Source: Castor canadensis (Eukaryota; Chordata; Mammalia; Rodentia; Castoridae). From it: DNA of 64,000 nt. This document shows, one piece after another, positions 1 to 11,384 of this stretch (position 1 is its first letter; the number at the start of each line of letters is the position of its first letter). The translations under genes were made by a program, and so were the position numbers. The stretch is from assembly GCF_047511655.1 (NCBI RefSeq), contig NC_133401.1, forward strand, positions 11,750,001-11,814,000. The letters run 5' to 3'. The notes beneath the pieces are model-generated. The model saw nothing but the letters and a program-made list of their open reading frames with translations. It did not search any database and was not told the origin of the DNA.

Positions 1-520
1 CCTTGAACTTTAAGTGTAAAAAGAGGAAGAATGGGGGAAAGGTATAAGAGGTATATATAAATGAATAATTGAATAGTCCTGGTCAAAATATGATGAAATG
101 TTGCTCACGATCTCAGGACTGATCAGGTAAGACCTTGTCACAATTAGAAAGACACCGTTGCTGTCAACTCTTGCCACAAGATGTTTATCCATCAGTCCTA
201 TCTGTTTCTGGAAGCCAGGTTGACTAAAAGGACAAAATGGCTGAGAGCGAGGAAAACAGATACAAAATGGAGGCAGGGACGCCCAGTTTTTTTCCTGCTC
301 TTAGTTCCTCTTTGCACACTCAGGCCCAAAGTGAAGAGTCGGTGCTTTTAGCAAAAGCAGTTTCCTGAGTACCTGAGACATTGATACAAGGTCTTTCCAC
401 TTTACTTCACTGATTAGTCACAGTAGCTTTATAAAGTAAGAAAATCACAGCCACTGCTTTGATAAGGAGAAAAATTCAACTTATGGTTTAACTCACAGGG
501 AGGGGCTGAGGGTCACTCAC

Positions 521-795
521 AGCTCACGACCAGTGCAAGGGGGTCACTCTTGCTGGAACTGGCCAGGTTGGAGACCTCACACTGATATACTCCGGTGTCC
601 TCCCTCCTTACGGGGTCTATGCTAAGGGAGCTATTATCTTGGGATGGTGTCATCCTCTCTGTGAACCACAGACTAAAATTTTTGTGACTTTATAAAATAT
701 CAGACCCTACTGTTCTGTACACACATATATGTAGGAGAGCCATTTTGTCCATCCTATCCCTCCCTGTGGCCATGTAAGATTTACATAAAATAGGA
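521..795 (-). pseudogene. CEACAM constant Ig (A2/B-type) exon relic, pseudogene P1
   Basis: The 3' half (521 to about 665) is well preserved: it reads FTERMTPSQDNSSLSIDPV then REDTGVYQCEVSN, matching the F-strand DxGxYxC signature of CEACAM constant Ig domains, and ends at a good GTGAGT donor after 521. The 5' half is degenerate: a TAA interrupts the frame just before the SLWFTERM segment, and the C-strand Trp and B-strand Cys cannot be located. The expected exon length of about 273 nt (from the copy at 10785-11057) would put the acceptor near 795, but I see no convincing one. It lies downstream of the N-domain relic at 2.1-2.5 kb and would belong to the same dead gene, which continues off the left edge. 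Confidence 0.7.
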
Positions 796-1089
796 AGGCG
801 TTCACTCTTTGTTAAATCCACAGGGTTTCTCAGTCTAACAGGACTTTTTTCCTGGCCTGTGGACTGAATGTAACAGGGAAGAAGTTGTAGGTTTAACAAA
901 AGACTGGCACTCTTAAGAATCAAAGGAAATTACCTCAACACAAGAAAGGCCACGTGTGAAAAGTTCACAGGTATCGTAATAGTTAGTGATGAAACACTGA
1001 AAGCTTTTACTCTAAGACCAGGGACAAGACAAAGTGCTTCTTTCACCACTTTTGTTCATCGTAAGACTGGAAGTCCTAGTCAGAACAAT

Positions 1090-1565
1090 CAGGCAAACAA
1101 AAGAAGTAAAATCCATCTAAAGTGGTAAAGAAGACTATCTCCGTACACAAATTACATGATTTTATATTTGAACACCTAAAATCCCACGAAACAATAGTTA
1201 CAAATAACAAATTCAGCAAAGTTCACAATGTACAAATTTACACACCAAAATCACTTGTACTTCTATATACTAACAATGAACAATCACAAAATGACATTAA
1301 GAAGACAATTCCACTTATAATGGTATCAAAAAGAATGCAATCTGTAGGGATAAACTTAACCTAGGAGGCAAAATATTCTCTAAAAAACTACAGGGTTGGC
1401 AAAGTGGCTCAAGCAGTAACAGTACCTGCCTCATGAGTGTGAGGCCCTATGTTCAAACCCCAGTACTGCCTAAAAAAACTACATAACATTACTGAAAGAA
1501 ATAAAAGCAGACATAAATAAATAGAAAGACATCCCATGTTCATGGATTGATAGACTTACTATTGC
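1090..1565 (+). repeat. LINE-1 ORF2 fragment (plus strand) with SINE inside
   Basis: The plus frame reads ...LLYTNNEQSQNDIKKTIP...INLT, matching the segment of L1 ORF2 C-terminal to the reverse-transcriptase core; the same segment occurs in the large L1 at 29.7-30.4 kb. A tRNA-like SINE (about 1394-1487) interrupts it, after which L1-like sequence resumes. It is an old, truncated, non-functional fragment. Confidence 0.65.
1394..1487 (+). repeat. tRNA-derived SINE
   Basis: The A-box-like 'gtggctcaagcagtaac' and B-box-like 'ttcaaaccccagtactgcc' are followed by a short A-rich tail. This is the commonest SINE monomer in the window. Confidence 0.7.
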
Positions 1566-2106
1566 TAAGATGCAGTTGGGTCTTCAGAGCCAGGACACAG
1601 CTCAGAGGCATCGTCCCCAAGACTCACTTTTCCCATTTCCCTGCACCTGAGCCAGGGATGCTCTGACATTGATTGACTTCACAATTCACAATTTATCCAT
1701 ATTCAGGACAGGCTCCCCAGACTCCTCCACCCACCCCATCTCACCCTAGATGGCGTCAGAGCAGAGCCAGTCACTGGGGGAGGGGGAAGCAGAGCTCTGA
1801 GCTGCTCCTCCCCCATGCAGTATGTGAGCAGGAGTGAGGAGTTCAATTCTCTGTGGAAACAGCCTTGTATGCTCCTTTTAGCTCACAGAGATAGTAAAAG
1901 AAAACAAAGAGACACAGAAAAGGAGTGTGTTCATCGCCTTTTTGTTCTATAACAAATACCAGAGACAATCAATGTATAAATAGAAAAGGCTCCACACGGT
2001 CCTCACTGCTTCCTATAGAGGGAGAAGGGGCATCAGACTTGAAGGACAGAGAACATGGCTCCATATTGTTGGATCCCTCCTTATTTGGAGTCAGAGTTTG
2101 AAGGTT

Positions 2107-2539
2107 TCAGTTCATGATTGATTGATTTACCCTCTGGGTGAGGCAGAACATCATGGTGCAAGCTCTTAGCAGTGCAAAACTGTTCAACTCATTGCCAGGA
2201 AGTGAAAGAAAGAAAGAAGTGGCCAGGATGCTACTTCGTCTTTGAGGACAGTTTCCTGATAGCTTAAGGACACCCAGCAGGGATCTGTTGGGATAGATTG
2301 TCTCTCCACCACTGTATGCCAGCTCATGGACAATTATGCGAGTGTCTATCATATATATTGCAATTCCATAGCTGTCCCTTTGAAACAGCTATGGCCTTTA
2401 AGTTTCTCTGGCAGATCGTGGACAAGTAGAAGAATGCCCTCCCTTCAGCAACATTGAATGGCCCTTATTCAATTTTGACTAGGGCAGTGGTCAGGGGGCT
2501 CCAGAAGGTGAAAAGTGAGGTTAAAAGGGAAGTGTGAGA
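2107..2539 (-). pseudogene. CEACAM N-domain (IgV-like) exon relic, pseudogene P1
   Basis: On the minus strand the sequence opens with the end of the leader, SLFTFWSPLTT, equivalent to the CEACAM exon-2 start SLLTFWNPPTTA. It continues GPFNVAEGRAFFYLS, then GHSCFKG (family GYSWYKG, with the Trp replaced by Cys), and then in another frame SGGETIYPNRSLL, the E-strand signature GRETIYPNASLL. The frames change at least once between these blocks and stops interrupt each frame, so the exon is dead. After the ETIYPN block the D/E/F strands (DTGFYTL) are replaced by unrelated low-complexity sequence. The acceptor is probably at about 2540. Confidence 0.75.
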
Positions 2540-3299
2540 CTAAAAAGGCATGGAGAGATAGGTGAGGAGATGGCTCTGCATCAACACTTTTATTAGGGAA
2601 AGAGAGCCTGTGGAGCTGGGTCTCTAGCAGAAACTAGAGTCCACTGCGACTTACAGACTGGAGGTTAATATATGGGGAGCTGGTGGGGAAATACCAGGAA
2701 GGTCGCTGGGTAGGAAAATTTTCTTGTGAGTCGCTAAGGAATGCTGTTTCAGGGGGACCAAGGAAAATAAATTGTGGTTAGGTCTCTAGTCTGCTCAACT
2801 GTCCTTGGTGCCCAGAGGCAAAGGTTAACAACTGTCCCTTTGTCATTCTTTGGGGTCAGGTGGGGAGTTTCTGGTAAGCCACCTGTGAGGGGAGGGAGTC
2901 TAGTCCTAACCTGGCTGCCCTTACTGTTCACCCTGACAGGAAAAGAAACTCATGAGTATTGGGGCTTTTTAATTGAATGGAAAGATGGGGTTCTGGGGGG
3001 TGAACAGGTATCTTCACTCCCAGCCTTATATGAGTGTGTGTGTTCACATATGTGTATCAGCATGTGTACATGTATACATGTGTGTAGGGCTCTTACAGGG
3101 TTGAGGTCAGTACCATGACCTCCATTCCTTCCTTATCTCTGAACTTGTCACTCTCTCTGTGTATAACACTCTTACCAGGTGTCTGCATGGCTCACCAGTC
3201 TGCCCTCACATCCCTGCTCACACTCAGGTGAGATGTCCCTGAAAGACCCCTTCCCTGATCACATCCCCTTGACATGTGGATTGAGTAGCATTTTCCCAG
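2540..3299. other. Intron or intergenic sequence without recognisable genes
   Basis: The stretch holds a short TG/CA-rich tract near 3030-3085. I see no CEACAM exon here. Short open frames lack codon structure or homologous copies. Confidence 0.5.
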
Positions 3300-5542
3300 C
3301 CCTCAGGCTGGGCTGGGGCATGTGAGAAGAGGAGAGGATCATTGACCCTGTGTCCTCACATGAGCCATACTGCTCAGGTGGACAAGGTTCCATCACTTTT
3401 CCCAGCCCAATGATCGCAGGCCTGCCGAATAAAGAAACTAGACCGGTATGGGGCTCTCAGACTCCTCCTCCTGCTCAGGGGTTTCTCCATCCTCTCCACC
3501 CTCAGGGTGTCTGGGCCTCACTGAGTCAGGGAAGGTATGGATCTTGTCAGAACCCAACAGCGGACTCCCTTAGCAGAGGACCAGGCTTCACCTGTCACAC
3601 CTCATGACCCTCACTGTCCTGGAAGCACAGGAACTGTTCTGGGCTCTGCTTGGAATCAGAGTCTTATTGCTCTGTATCTCTTGCCACAGCCCACAGAATC
3701 TGAGACCATTTGGAGACTCACTCCCCCTTCCCTTTGTGGGAGATGAAAGGGTCACTGTCCTCCCCATGCAGGGGACTTCGGCAGTGTCCCAGTTTGGATG
3801 GTAATGTGGGATGGGGAAAAGGGGTTCTCAGTCCTCATCAGCTTGTAATCAGCCATCCTGGTGAGGTTGTGACAGGATCTGCCGAGGATGTCGGAGCTCA
3901 CACACCTGAACGTGATGGTGTCGGGCTCACCTGGCTCAGCGTCCTGCCCCCTCAGTGCTCTGATGTACATCCTGAGCTGGACAGGAAAGGAGTCAGGGGT
4001 CTAGACCCAGAAGTCCATCTTCTCCTTGGGCTTGGAAGCATCTCTAATGGGCGGTTTGGGGTTGTAGTGACTGAGTTATCAGGAATTCGTGAGACTCTTC
4101 CACCTTATGAGTTATCCTTACATTTGTTTTTTGTTCACTTCACCTTCTGAGACATGAAGGCATGAGGGATGCATTTCCACCTTCTCTGAATGTGAGGGAG
4201 AATGGCATCAGCAAGAAGTTTGGTGGCAATGAGATGCCCTCATTGCAGACGGTGGAGCATTTGTAAATTAACAAGTCATGGCATTCTTGGTTTCTTTACC
4301 AACCTAAGCCAAAACATTGGAACCTTACATCTGGGCTAGCTGTGCAGATTCAGTGTTGCCCACAGGTAAAAGAGGTGATCAAAATGAAATATTCACCCAA
4401 ATTTGTAAGGTTTTCTTTTAATATTCTCATCTATAAAAGTCTAAACCCCACTTGAGCAGTGATGTAAGGGGCTGCGCTGCCTCTTGCTTTCTTTCACTAC
4501 AAGTTTCTTCTAATTACTCTGAAATCTGGCCACGACCATGAGCTCACAGCTCACTGTGAGCATGCTCTTCATGGATATGCTTAGGGGAGTGTTGGGGACC
4601 AGGAGGCACAGGTTTGAATAGGGAAATATGGGGAGGGGCAGGTGAGGAGTAAGGAGCACCTAAAAGGAGCAGGTGGCTTAGGGCTTTGTCTATGAAGCAG
4701 ATCAACTAATAGGTTTGGGCTCCCAAAGGGAGGAGAGGCCACCCCAGCAATGACACAGTGCTGGAACCTACCTTCATGGAGAAAGAGCAGCAAGGAGGTC
4801 ATCCTGCTGCAGCTGGGCTGGGGAGTTAAGTGGCAGGAGGTTGACCTTGGGGGCTGTGTTGTGTGTCTGTCCCTGTCACAGACTTGAGGAGGGGAGGACT
4901 TGAAAGGGGCTTCTTGATAGTGGAATGTTCTAGTGACTGCTGATTCCCCCAGTGCTTCTCCCTGCAGAGAGTCAGTTTAAGGTCTGAAGCTTACCAGGGG
5001 TTCAGGCTACATCCAAAGGAGATGATGAGGGGGACACACACAGGACAGAGACTGAGGGTGCCAGGACAGAGTTCAGATGACCCCAGTGACTGCTCGGATG
5101 CGGGATGTGAGGAGGGGTCAGTCCCCATCCAAAACAGGGCAGCCCCAAGAATACACATGTGGCCCTGACACAAGGCAATTGGGAAGTATGAATGTGAGAC
5201 TGCAAGTGTGAGTGTGAGACTGGGCCTGGGTCCCTGGAAGGACAGGGCTGGGTCTATAGGAACAGAGTTGCTCTATGGATGGGATGAGATGGATATGACA
5301 AATGAGAAAGAATGGGGGAGGGTGACAAGGCTTGGCTTGGAAGAGCTGACAGAGTGGTCCAGGGGCTCAGTGATCTCAATTTCCAAGGAACTCAGCTGGG
5401 AACCAGGTAGCAGGATACTGTGCTCAGGGGTCTCCATGGTGGGTGATATGTTAATTTCAAAGTCAAACACAGAGATCAGAAGTTAATCATGAAAAGATTC
5501 CATAATTTTTAGGGGAAAATAGTGTCCTGAATCTCAGGGGTG

Positions 5543-5622
5543 TTGTTTATTTATTTATTTATTTATTTGGCACTCCTGATGATTAAACAAACGCTCTGCC
5601 ACTGGGCCACACACCCAGCCCT
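5543..5622 (-). repeat. (TTTA)n microsatellite and ID-like SINE
   Basis: A TTTA repeat (about 5547-5570) is joined to a minus-strand ID-like SINE with 'gctctgccactgggccacacacccagcc'. Confidence 0.65.
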
Positions 5623-5929
5623 GACTCTCAGTGACAGGACACTGTGTTTGCAGCAGGCTCTCAGCCATACTTGATGTACAGTAATCTGCCAGGCAGGAAG
5701 CTGTGGTAAACATAGCAATGACATTAAGGTCCGTTCATGGGCAGAGGACACATAATACAGAAATTAGAACAGATCCCAATCTTCCCTGTTGAAAAATGCA
5801 CAGAGAAATGTGACTTTTCCTGCAGTCTCTTTTTGTCTCCCTCCTCCTTGCTGCAGAGCCTGGGAACTGTGGTACTGAGATGCTGTATGTGGTGATGTTG
5901 AAGGGCTGGTGAGCTGTGATCTCCCAGTA

Positions 5930-5932
<3 letters not shown>

Positions 5933-5974
<42 letters not shown>
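5933..5974. repeat. (ATT)n microsatellite
   Basis: An uninterrupted run of about fourteen ATT units. Confidence 0.95.
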
Positions 5975-5976
<2 letters not shown>

Positions 5977-6867
5977 CTAACAACTGAGTGAGAATGGGTT
6001 GAGGTGTCATGTGTCCCTACTTCCTGTTAGGAAGTAGAGGATAATGTGGATATCATTGCAGGACCTAACATCAGGTCAGGACAGTCAAGTGCAGGTGCTC
6101 ATGTGTAGTTGTTAGTGAAAAAGGATGACAAAATGGCCTTGCAAAGTGTAGTGGGAAGAGGGTTTAAAGGAGTTTCCATCCTTATCCCCAGAGACTGTGA
6201 ATGTGTGACATGGGAAAAGACACTTTAAGATTACATAAGGATCATGAGACTGGAAGGTTCTTGGAGTTTATCCTGGTAATCGCAAAGACCCACAGTAATC
6301 ACAAGGTCCTATCCTTACAAATGAGAGAGGGAGGCAGGGGAGTTGAGAAGGAGGGGGAGGTGTGAGGTATAAGGATGGATGCAGAGCAGAGAGGGGCATC
6401 AGGACATCACGCTGCTGGCTTCAGGGTGAAAGAAGGGGCCACAGCCCAGGAAAGCAGACAGCTGCTAGAGGCTAGAAAGGGTGAGGAAAGGGACTGACCC
6501 CTGGAGACTTCAGAAGGAATGTTCAGTGTGCACAGGTTGATTTCTGTTGTTGTATGCTACTGTGTTTGTGGCAATTTGTCACAGCATGAATAGGCAACGA
6601 GTGCAAGAGGAGGAGCCACTTTGTCTAATCTGGGGCTCTGTGCATGTGGCATAAGGACTCACAGGACTAAATCAAGACGGGAAACCCTGTGGGCCGTTCC
6701 ACTTCTCATCTCGGGACAGGCAACATCTGGGCATGGCAGAACATCCTCGGAGCTCTAGTGCAGGGACAGTTTGTGGGATTATGGTGCATGATATGAGGAG
6801 ATGTGAGGCCATCACCCTGACCAGGGTCCTCAAGGAAGGACTGAGAGCAGTGACCCAGGTGTGTGGA

Positions 6868-7240
6868 GGAGGCTGTAGGTGGATGTCCTGTAGGCCAGGT
6901 CAGGAAGGGGATATGTTGTCCCATCTCCATGGAGCCTGGAGAGGATCAAGTGGAGGAGCCCTGCACCTTTGCCTTGCATACTCAAGTGTGGAGAGGAGGT
7001 TTGTCCAGTGAGACCCAATCAGGAGCAGAGGGGGAAATGAGAGTGATCAGAGGTCATGGGGCAGTGCTCAGATGACCTTGCTGGAAGTCTGAACCTGGTG
7101 TGTTCCCCCCAGTTAATCTGACAGTCCCTCTCTGTGTCCCCACAGGAGGAAGATGTCATGAGCACTGGCCAGTGAGCAGAGGAGACATTCAGTGACCAGG
7201 ATAGGCCACCCGGACTCTCTGGACACCTGAGCGCTCTGCT
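6868..7240. repeat. Source-like copy of a 375-bp near-identical direct repeat
   Basis: The segment starting 'ggaggctgtaggtgg' and ending 'gagcgctctgct' recurs at 9705-10080. By eye the two differ at two substitutions and in one C-tract length. A clearly older homologue lies at about 44697-45065 in block IV in the same relative position, so this copy is in the ancestral place. Confidence 0.9.
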
Positions 7241-8630
7241 GGCTGCAGGGCTCTTGCAAATCTCACTCCTTCCTGTGAATGGACCCCAGCCTTCATCCTG
7301 GCTCCCAACTCCTAATTCCTGTGTTCTGCAAAGGCACAGCATGTGAACAACTCAGAGAAATGTTTCCCTTGCATGACACAGGTGACATCTGACATAGAAC
7401 TTCAGGTGAATTTTTGCTCAGAGAAGTTCCCATGAGAACAGAAAGAGTCAATGAAAGGAAGGACCTCTTTATTTAGCTCCTTTCCAGTGACCCCCAAGTG
7501 CTCCCTTCACTTTCCATGAAACCCCCTCTTTATGGGGTCAGGTGGTCTTGGTTTGTCCCATTCAGAGCCCAAAGATGCTTGTTTGTCTGTCCAGAAACCC
7601 CGGAGTGACCCCTTATGCTCCAAGGACCTAGAGTCTCCTTAGGGCTCAGACTCCATCTCTGGTCCATCATCCAGACACTGGGGACCCTCCCTCAGTCATC
7701 TCAGTCATAAGCAGCAGTTTCTGGTGGAAACTAAGAAGCCACGTATGCTTTGGGGTTGATCCGACTATAAATGTCTACATCAGGGTTTATTAATTCCTGT
7801 AAAAGGAATAGATGAGGCCTCTGAGCCCTGTGTCCTCCTCAGAACAGGATCCAGTGTCTCCCACACCCTGATCCACCCAGGGCTGCTCTCTGCCCTGACC
7901 TGACTGTGCTCAGGGCTCCAGCCCCCAGACCCCTCCGCCCTCTGCTCACCACCCCATGATCCTATTTGGTTGTTGTTTTCTGCATCTCAAAATTCAACCA
8001 AGTTTGGTTGGAGGGCAGGTCCTAGGTTCCCTTTGGGACTGCCAGACTAGAACCTTCACCTCCCACACTCACCTGGTAAATGGAAGCAGATGCCCTGGGG
8101 CCAGGGAGAGGGGTCTGTGGGAAGTGAGAGAAAACAGATGGCAGGGGACAGGGAAGGAGAGCCATCAAGGTCAAGGACCCAATAAGCAGGTGCCAGGCTG
8201 AGCCTGGAAGGTTCTGGTCTCTACAGGCCAGAGCTTACTTCCCTGTGTCTACTTTCCCCATTTTCCCTCAGGAGTGACCAGCTCTGCCTCCTACTCACCA
8301 CCTTCCATGTCCAGAAGGACCGCCAGTCCCAGTCCTGGCTGTGCCTACCCAGCACCCTCCTTAGCCAGGACCCCTGACTGGTACTCCCAGTACCCATTCT
8401 GCACCAGCTGGACTACAGGGGTTCCTCAGATGGACAAAGAGACCCAGGGTGGGCTCAGGCCAGGGTAAGGATGGTTCTGCCCCTGATAACAAGCTCAATC
8501 CTGGCCAGGGCTATTCTGACCCTGTCCTGGCCACATGGGGAAGGTGGGTCTGTGCCACACTGGGGTGACAGTGCCCTGACCTGAGCCTGCACAGTGGGAC
8601 TCTGTGTGAAGGTGGAGGGGCCTGGCTTAC

Positions 8631-8661
8631 CAGGAGGCCTTGATGATGGAGGGTCCATGAC
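8631..8661 (-). pseudogene. CEACAM exon 8-like short cytoplasmic exon, copy I
   Basis: On the minus strand a 31-nt segment is bounded by CTCTCTCTCTAG and GTAAGCC. The copy at 18627-18658 is 32 nt with the same donor. As I recall, CEACAM1 exon 8 is 32 nt and encodes part of the linker between the membrane and the ITIMs. The one-base difference from 32 would shift the frame into the terminal exon, which I did not find. Confidence 0.5.
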
Positions 8662-8991
8662 CTAGAGAGAGAGATAGGAGTTAGCAGGAGGGTATGAAGA
8701 GAGCCAAGCCTCTCCTCTAGGAGGGCGTGGAGGTCCTTGGCTCTCAGAGCATCAGAGAAACAGAGCATCTGTTATGGCCCACATTATGGGCCAAGTGAGC
8801 CAGTGAGGCTGAGGAGGTGACCATGATCTAGAGCCCACAGGTCTGGGTTTTCTGGAAGTCAGGGCCTCTTGTGCTGAGTTTTTCTTGGTGAAGCCCCATG
8901 GAAAAGATCGGACCTCAGGGTGATAACTGCTGAAGTAGACACTGGGGAAAACCTGTGACTCTAGCCACATCTGGGGCCAAAGAGCACTCAC

Positions 8992-9035
8992 CTGGGGTGG
9001 ACGCTAGGGGCTGGTGGTTTCCTAAGACAGTGGTC
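8992..9035 (-). pseudogene. CEACAM exon 7-like cytoplasmic exon, copy I
   Basis: On the minus strand the segment GACCACTGTC...CCACCCCAG lies between TTTCCTAG and GTGAGTG. It aligns with the 53-nt copy at 19003-19055 and with the CEACAM1 exon 7 pattern (GGCCAGCGACCAGCG...), but is 44 nt. It has therefore lost about nine bases, or uses a shifted acceptor. Confidence 0.5.
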
Positions 9036-9704
9036 CTAGGAAACATAAGGCTTATTAATGTGGGTGCAGTGGGTCCAGAGAGGGTTCATGACTTTGGGGA
9101 AAACGGGATGAGGAGGGGACCTCATTTCCAAGAAGTATGGACACCTCCTCTCTCCATAAGTTCCATGGTAGAAGGGGTCCCAGGGAAGGGGAACAGAGGA
9201 AAGGCCTTAAGATTCCACTCTGTCTGAGTGGGAGGGGAAGGTCCCAGTCCCTCAGGCAGATGCGGGCCCAAGAGAACATTGACCCAGGGACCAAGAAAAG
9301 GACTGAGGGCCCAGGAGAGGAGTCAACCTGAGGTTTTGACTGAGTGAAAGAGTTCAGGCCTGGGAAGAAAAGCATGGTCAGCCATGTGAGCAGTACCCTG
9401 GGGGAGCTGCATGCATCACGATTCTTCATGACCTTGGTGTCCCTGCTATGGTCAGATCCTCTGATCAGATAGTAAAGTGTTCAAGTGTGACAGTGGCTAT
9501 GTTCTGTCCCTCTATCCACCTTGGCAGGAGACAGATGGGACAATTGAGGACTTGCTTCCTGGCTGGGCCCTGGCAGTCCCATCTCACCTATCCAGGGCTG
9601 TGGGCAGCACAGCATCTGTGGAGGGTGCTGACCTCACCCAGTCTGTCCAGGCTCCTCCACTCTCCCTGTGTGACCCTGCCAGGACCACCCCTCAGATCCT
9701 GGGT

Positions 9705-10080
9705 GGAGGCTGTAGGTGGATGTCCTGTAGGCCAGGTCAGGAAGGAGATATGTTGTCCCATCTCCATGGAGCCTGGAGAGGATCAAGTGGAGGAGCCCTG
9801 CACCTTTGCCTTGCATACTCAAGTGTGGAGAGGAGGTTTGTCCAGTGAGACCCAATCAGGAGCAGAGGGGGAAATGAGAGTGATCAGAGGTCATGGGGCA
9901 GTGCTCAGATGACCTTGCTGGAAGTCTGACCCTGGTGTGTTCCCCCCCCCAGTTAATCTGACAGTCCCTCTCTGTGTCCCCACAGGAGGAAGATGTCATG
10001 AGCACTGGCCAGTGAGCAGAGGAGACATTCAGTGACCAGGATAGGCCACCCGGACTCTCTGGACACCTGAGCGCTCTGCT
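9705..10080. repeat. Inserted copy of the 375-bp direct repeat
   Basis: It is nearly identical to 6868-7240 in the same orientation, about 2.84 kb away. Block II at the equivalent point (about 19663-19677) runs straight through without it, so it is an insertion into block I, in the intron between the transmembrane exon (10373-10493) and the exon 7-like segment (8992-9035). No poly(A) tail or target-site duplication is evident. Confidence 0.9.
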
Positions 10081-10372
10081 ATCCTGGGAAGTGGGTGAAA
10101 TACACAGGGGAGGGGTGTTTGCTGAGCACTGACTCCCCAGGTAGCACTGCAAGCTTACTGTGTGAAGAATTAGGACAGATGCCAGGCTGGGTCCCTAGTT
10201 GTGCCCATTTACAGAGGAGGAAGCAGCCCGGGGTCAGCAGCTGGTGAGGGAGGAGCCGGTGGAACAAGGAGTATCCATGGGCAATTGGGGATGGGATCCA
10301 AGTCCAGAACCCAAGGATGGGGGACTCCTTCCTCCTGCTTGGTCAGTCTGCGGTGGGGAGAAGCCTCAGTAC

Positions 10373-10493
10373 CTGCCAGGCCTTCTGAGGAGCAGGAAAC
10401 AGACTAGGGTGGCCACTAGAGCCATTCCAACCAGGACACCAATCACGATGAGTGTAATGGCCCCTGCAGAGAGGCCTGTCACATTTCCTTCTG
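10373..10493 (-). pseudogene. CEACAM transmembrane exon, pseudogene P2
   Basis: This 121-nt minus-strand exon lies between TCTCTTTTCAG and GTACTGAG. It encodes the juxtamembrane GNVTGLSAGAI followed by a hydrophobic helix (LIVIGVLVGMALVATL, then CFLLL) and the basic stop-transfer RRPGR, matching the CEACAM exon-6 pattern GLSxGAIAGIVIG...LxYFL. The exon itself is open and its splice sites are good. It is grouped with a pseudogene because the upstream Ig exons (10785-11057 and 13348-13564) are broken. Confidence 0.8.
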
Positions 10494-10784
10494 CTGAAAA
10501 GAGAAAAGGAAAGAACAGTGTTCCAGAGGAACCATGAAGGACCTTGCAGGGAGGGGATGGGTTGAGGCTGAAGGACCCAGCACTGAGGACCCAGTGCCAT
10601 TTGTCATGTTGTCATCAACCTGTCCTCCGACTCCATCACTGCAAGCTGTTGCCTCATTTTGCATTGAAACCCTGGGCTCATTCTACAGGCTCTGAGGATC
10701 TCCCCCATCCCCATGTTGATATCATTTTCTACCCCTGACAATGAAATACACATGAGAAGGGGTTGGAGGGACTAAGGCACTCAC

Positions 10785-11057
10785 AGATCACAGTCAGCCT
10801 GAGAGGACCACTCTTGCTGGAACTGACGGGGTTGGAGACCTCACACTAATACTTCCCGGCATCCTCCCTCCTGATGGAGTCTCTGCTGGGGGAGCTGTTG
10901 TCCTGAGACAGGGTAATCCTCTCTGTGAGCTGCAGACTCTGGCCGTTGAAAAACCACTGGATGGAAACTCCATCCCATGAGAGGCAGGTCAAGAGCACGA
11001 ATTCCTGTGCTGTGTCTGTGGTGCTGGTGACTCAGATGGAGGGCCGTGTCACTGGCT
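10785..11057 (-). pseudogene. CEACAM constant Ig (A2/B-type) exon, pseudogene P2
   Basis: This 273-nt exon has a good acceptor (TTATCCACAG) and donor (GATCT|GTGAGT). It encodes EPVTRPSI, then LLTCLSWDGVSIQWFFNGQS with the B-strand Cys and C-strand Trp, LQLTERITLSQDNSS and REDAGKY, with a TGA (after RPSI) and a TAG (GKY*CEVSNPV) in the same frame. Apart from those two nonsense changes the domain is nearly full length, so the inactivation is moderately recent. The TAG falls directly before the F-strand Cys. Confidence 0.85.
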
Positions 11058-11384
11058 CTGTGGATAACAGAAGAGGACTGACTGAGTGTGGCTTGAGACC
11101 TGGGCCACACTCCTTCCTCAGAGACCTCAGGCAGCTCTTGGGGTCCACAGTGAGCTGTGTAAGGTGGCTAGAGAATGACTCTGACACTTGAGGCGGTTGT
11201 ATGTCTTTGTTCAGATGACAGCTGCAAGGAGAGGGCTGCACCTCGCTCTGAACCTGGATAACTCAGGTGACCCCTGACTGCTCCCCTGGATGTCTCTGTA
11301 GCATCCACACCAGGATCCTCTTCTCACCCCATGTCAGCATCCTCCCCATCAGGGACTCTTGGGAGGTTTTTCCCAAAATTTTTC

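Larger units (their letters stand above)
3300..10560 (-). repeat. CEACAM tandem-duplication block I
   Basis: Successive anchors are shared with block II (16.0-20.6 kb) and block IV (40.2-45.7 kb). Examples are 3.47 kb with 16.41 and 40.87 kb; 4.77 kb with 17.28 and 42.15 kb; 4.91 kb with 17.88 and 42.31 kb; 5.43 kb with 18.39 kb; 6.73 kb with 44.56 kb; 7.24-7.76 kb with 45.05-45.57 kb; and 8.46-10.5 kb with 18.43-20.1 kb. In transcription order (right to left) the block holds a transmembrane exon, exon 7-like, exon 8-like and then intergenic DNA up to the next gene. It carries the extra 375-bp insertion at 9705-10080. Confidence 0.75.

Noticed and set aside
4760-4810. Leader-like minus-strand MTSLLLFLHEG followed by GTAGG, repeated near 17300 and 42160
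   Set aside because: It resembles a start of a signal peptide with a donor, but does not match CEACAM exon 1, and the copies at 17.3 and 42.2 kb are not equally open. It is treated as conserved intergenic duplicate sequence.
5273-5470. Minus-strand frame FDFEINISPTMETP...SSSKPSL as a possible terminal cytoplasmic (ITIM) exon
   Set aside because: It has weak likeness to a CEACAM1 tail, but no tyrosine ITIM motif is seen and the copies at 18.3 and 43.0 kb do not keep the frame.
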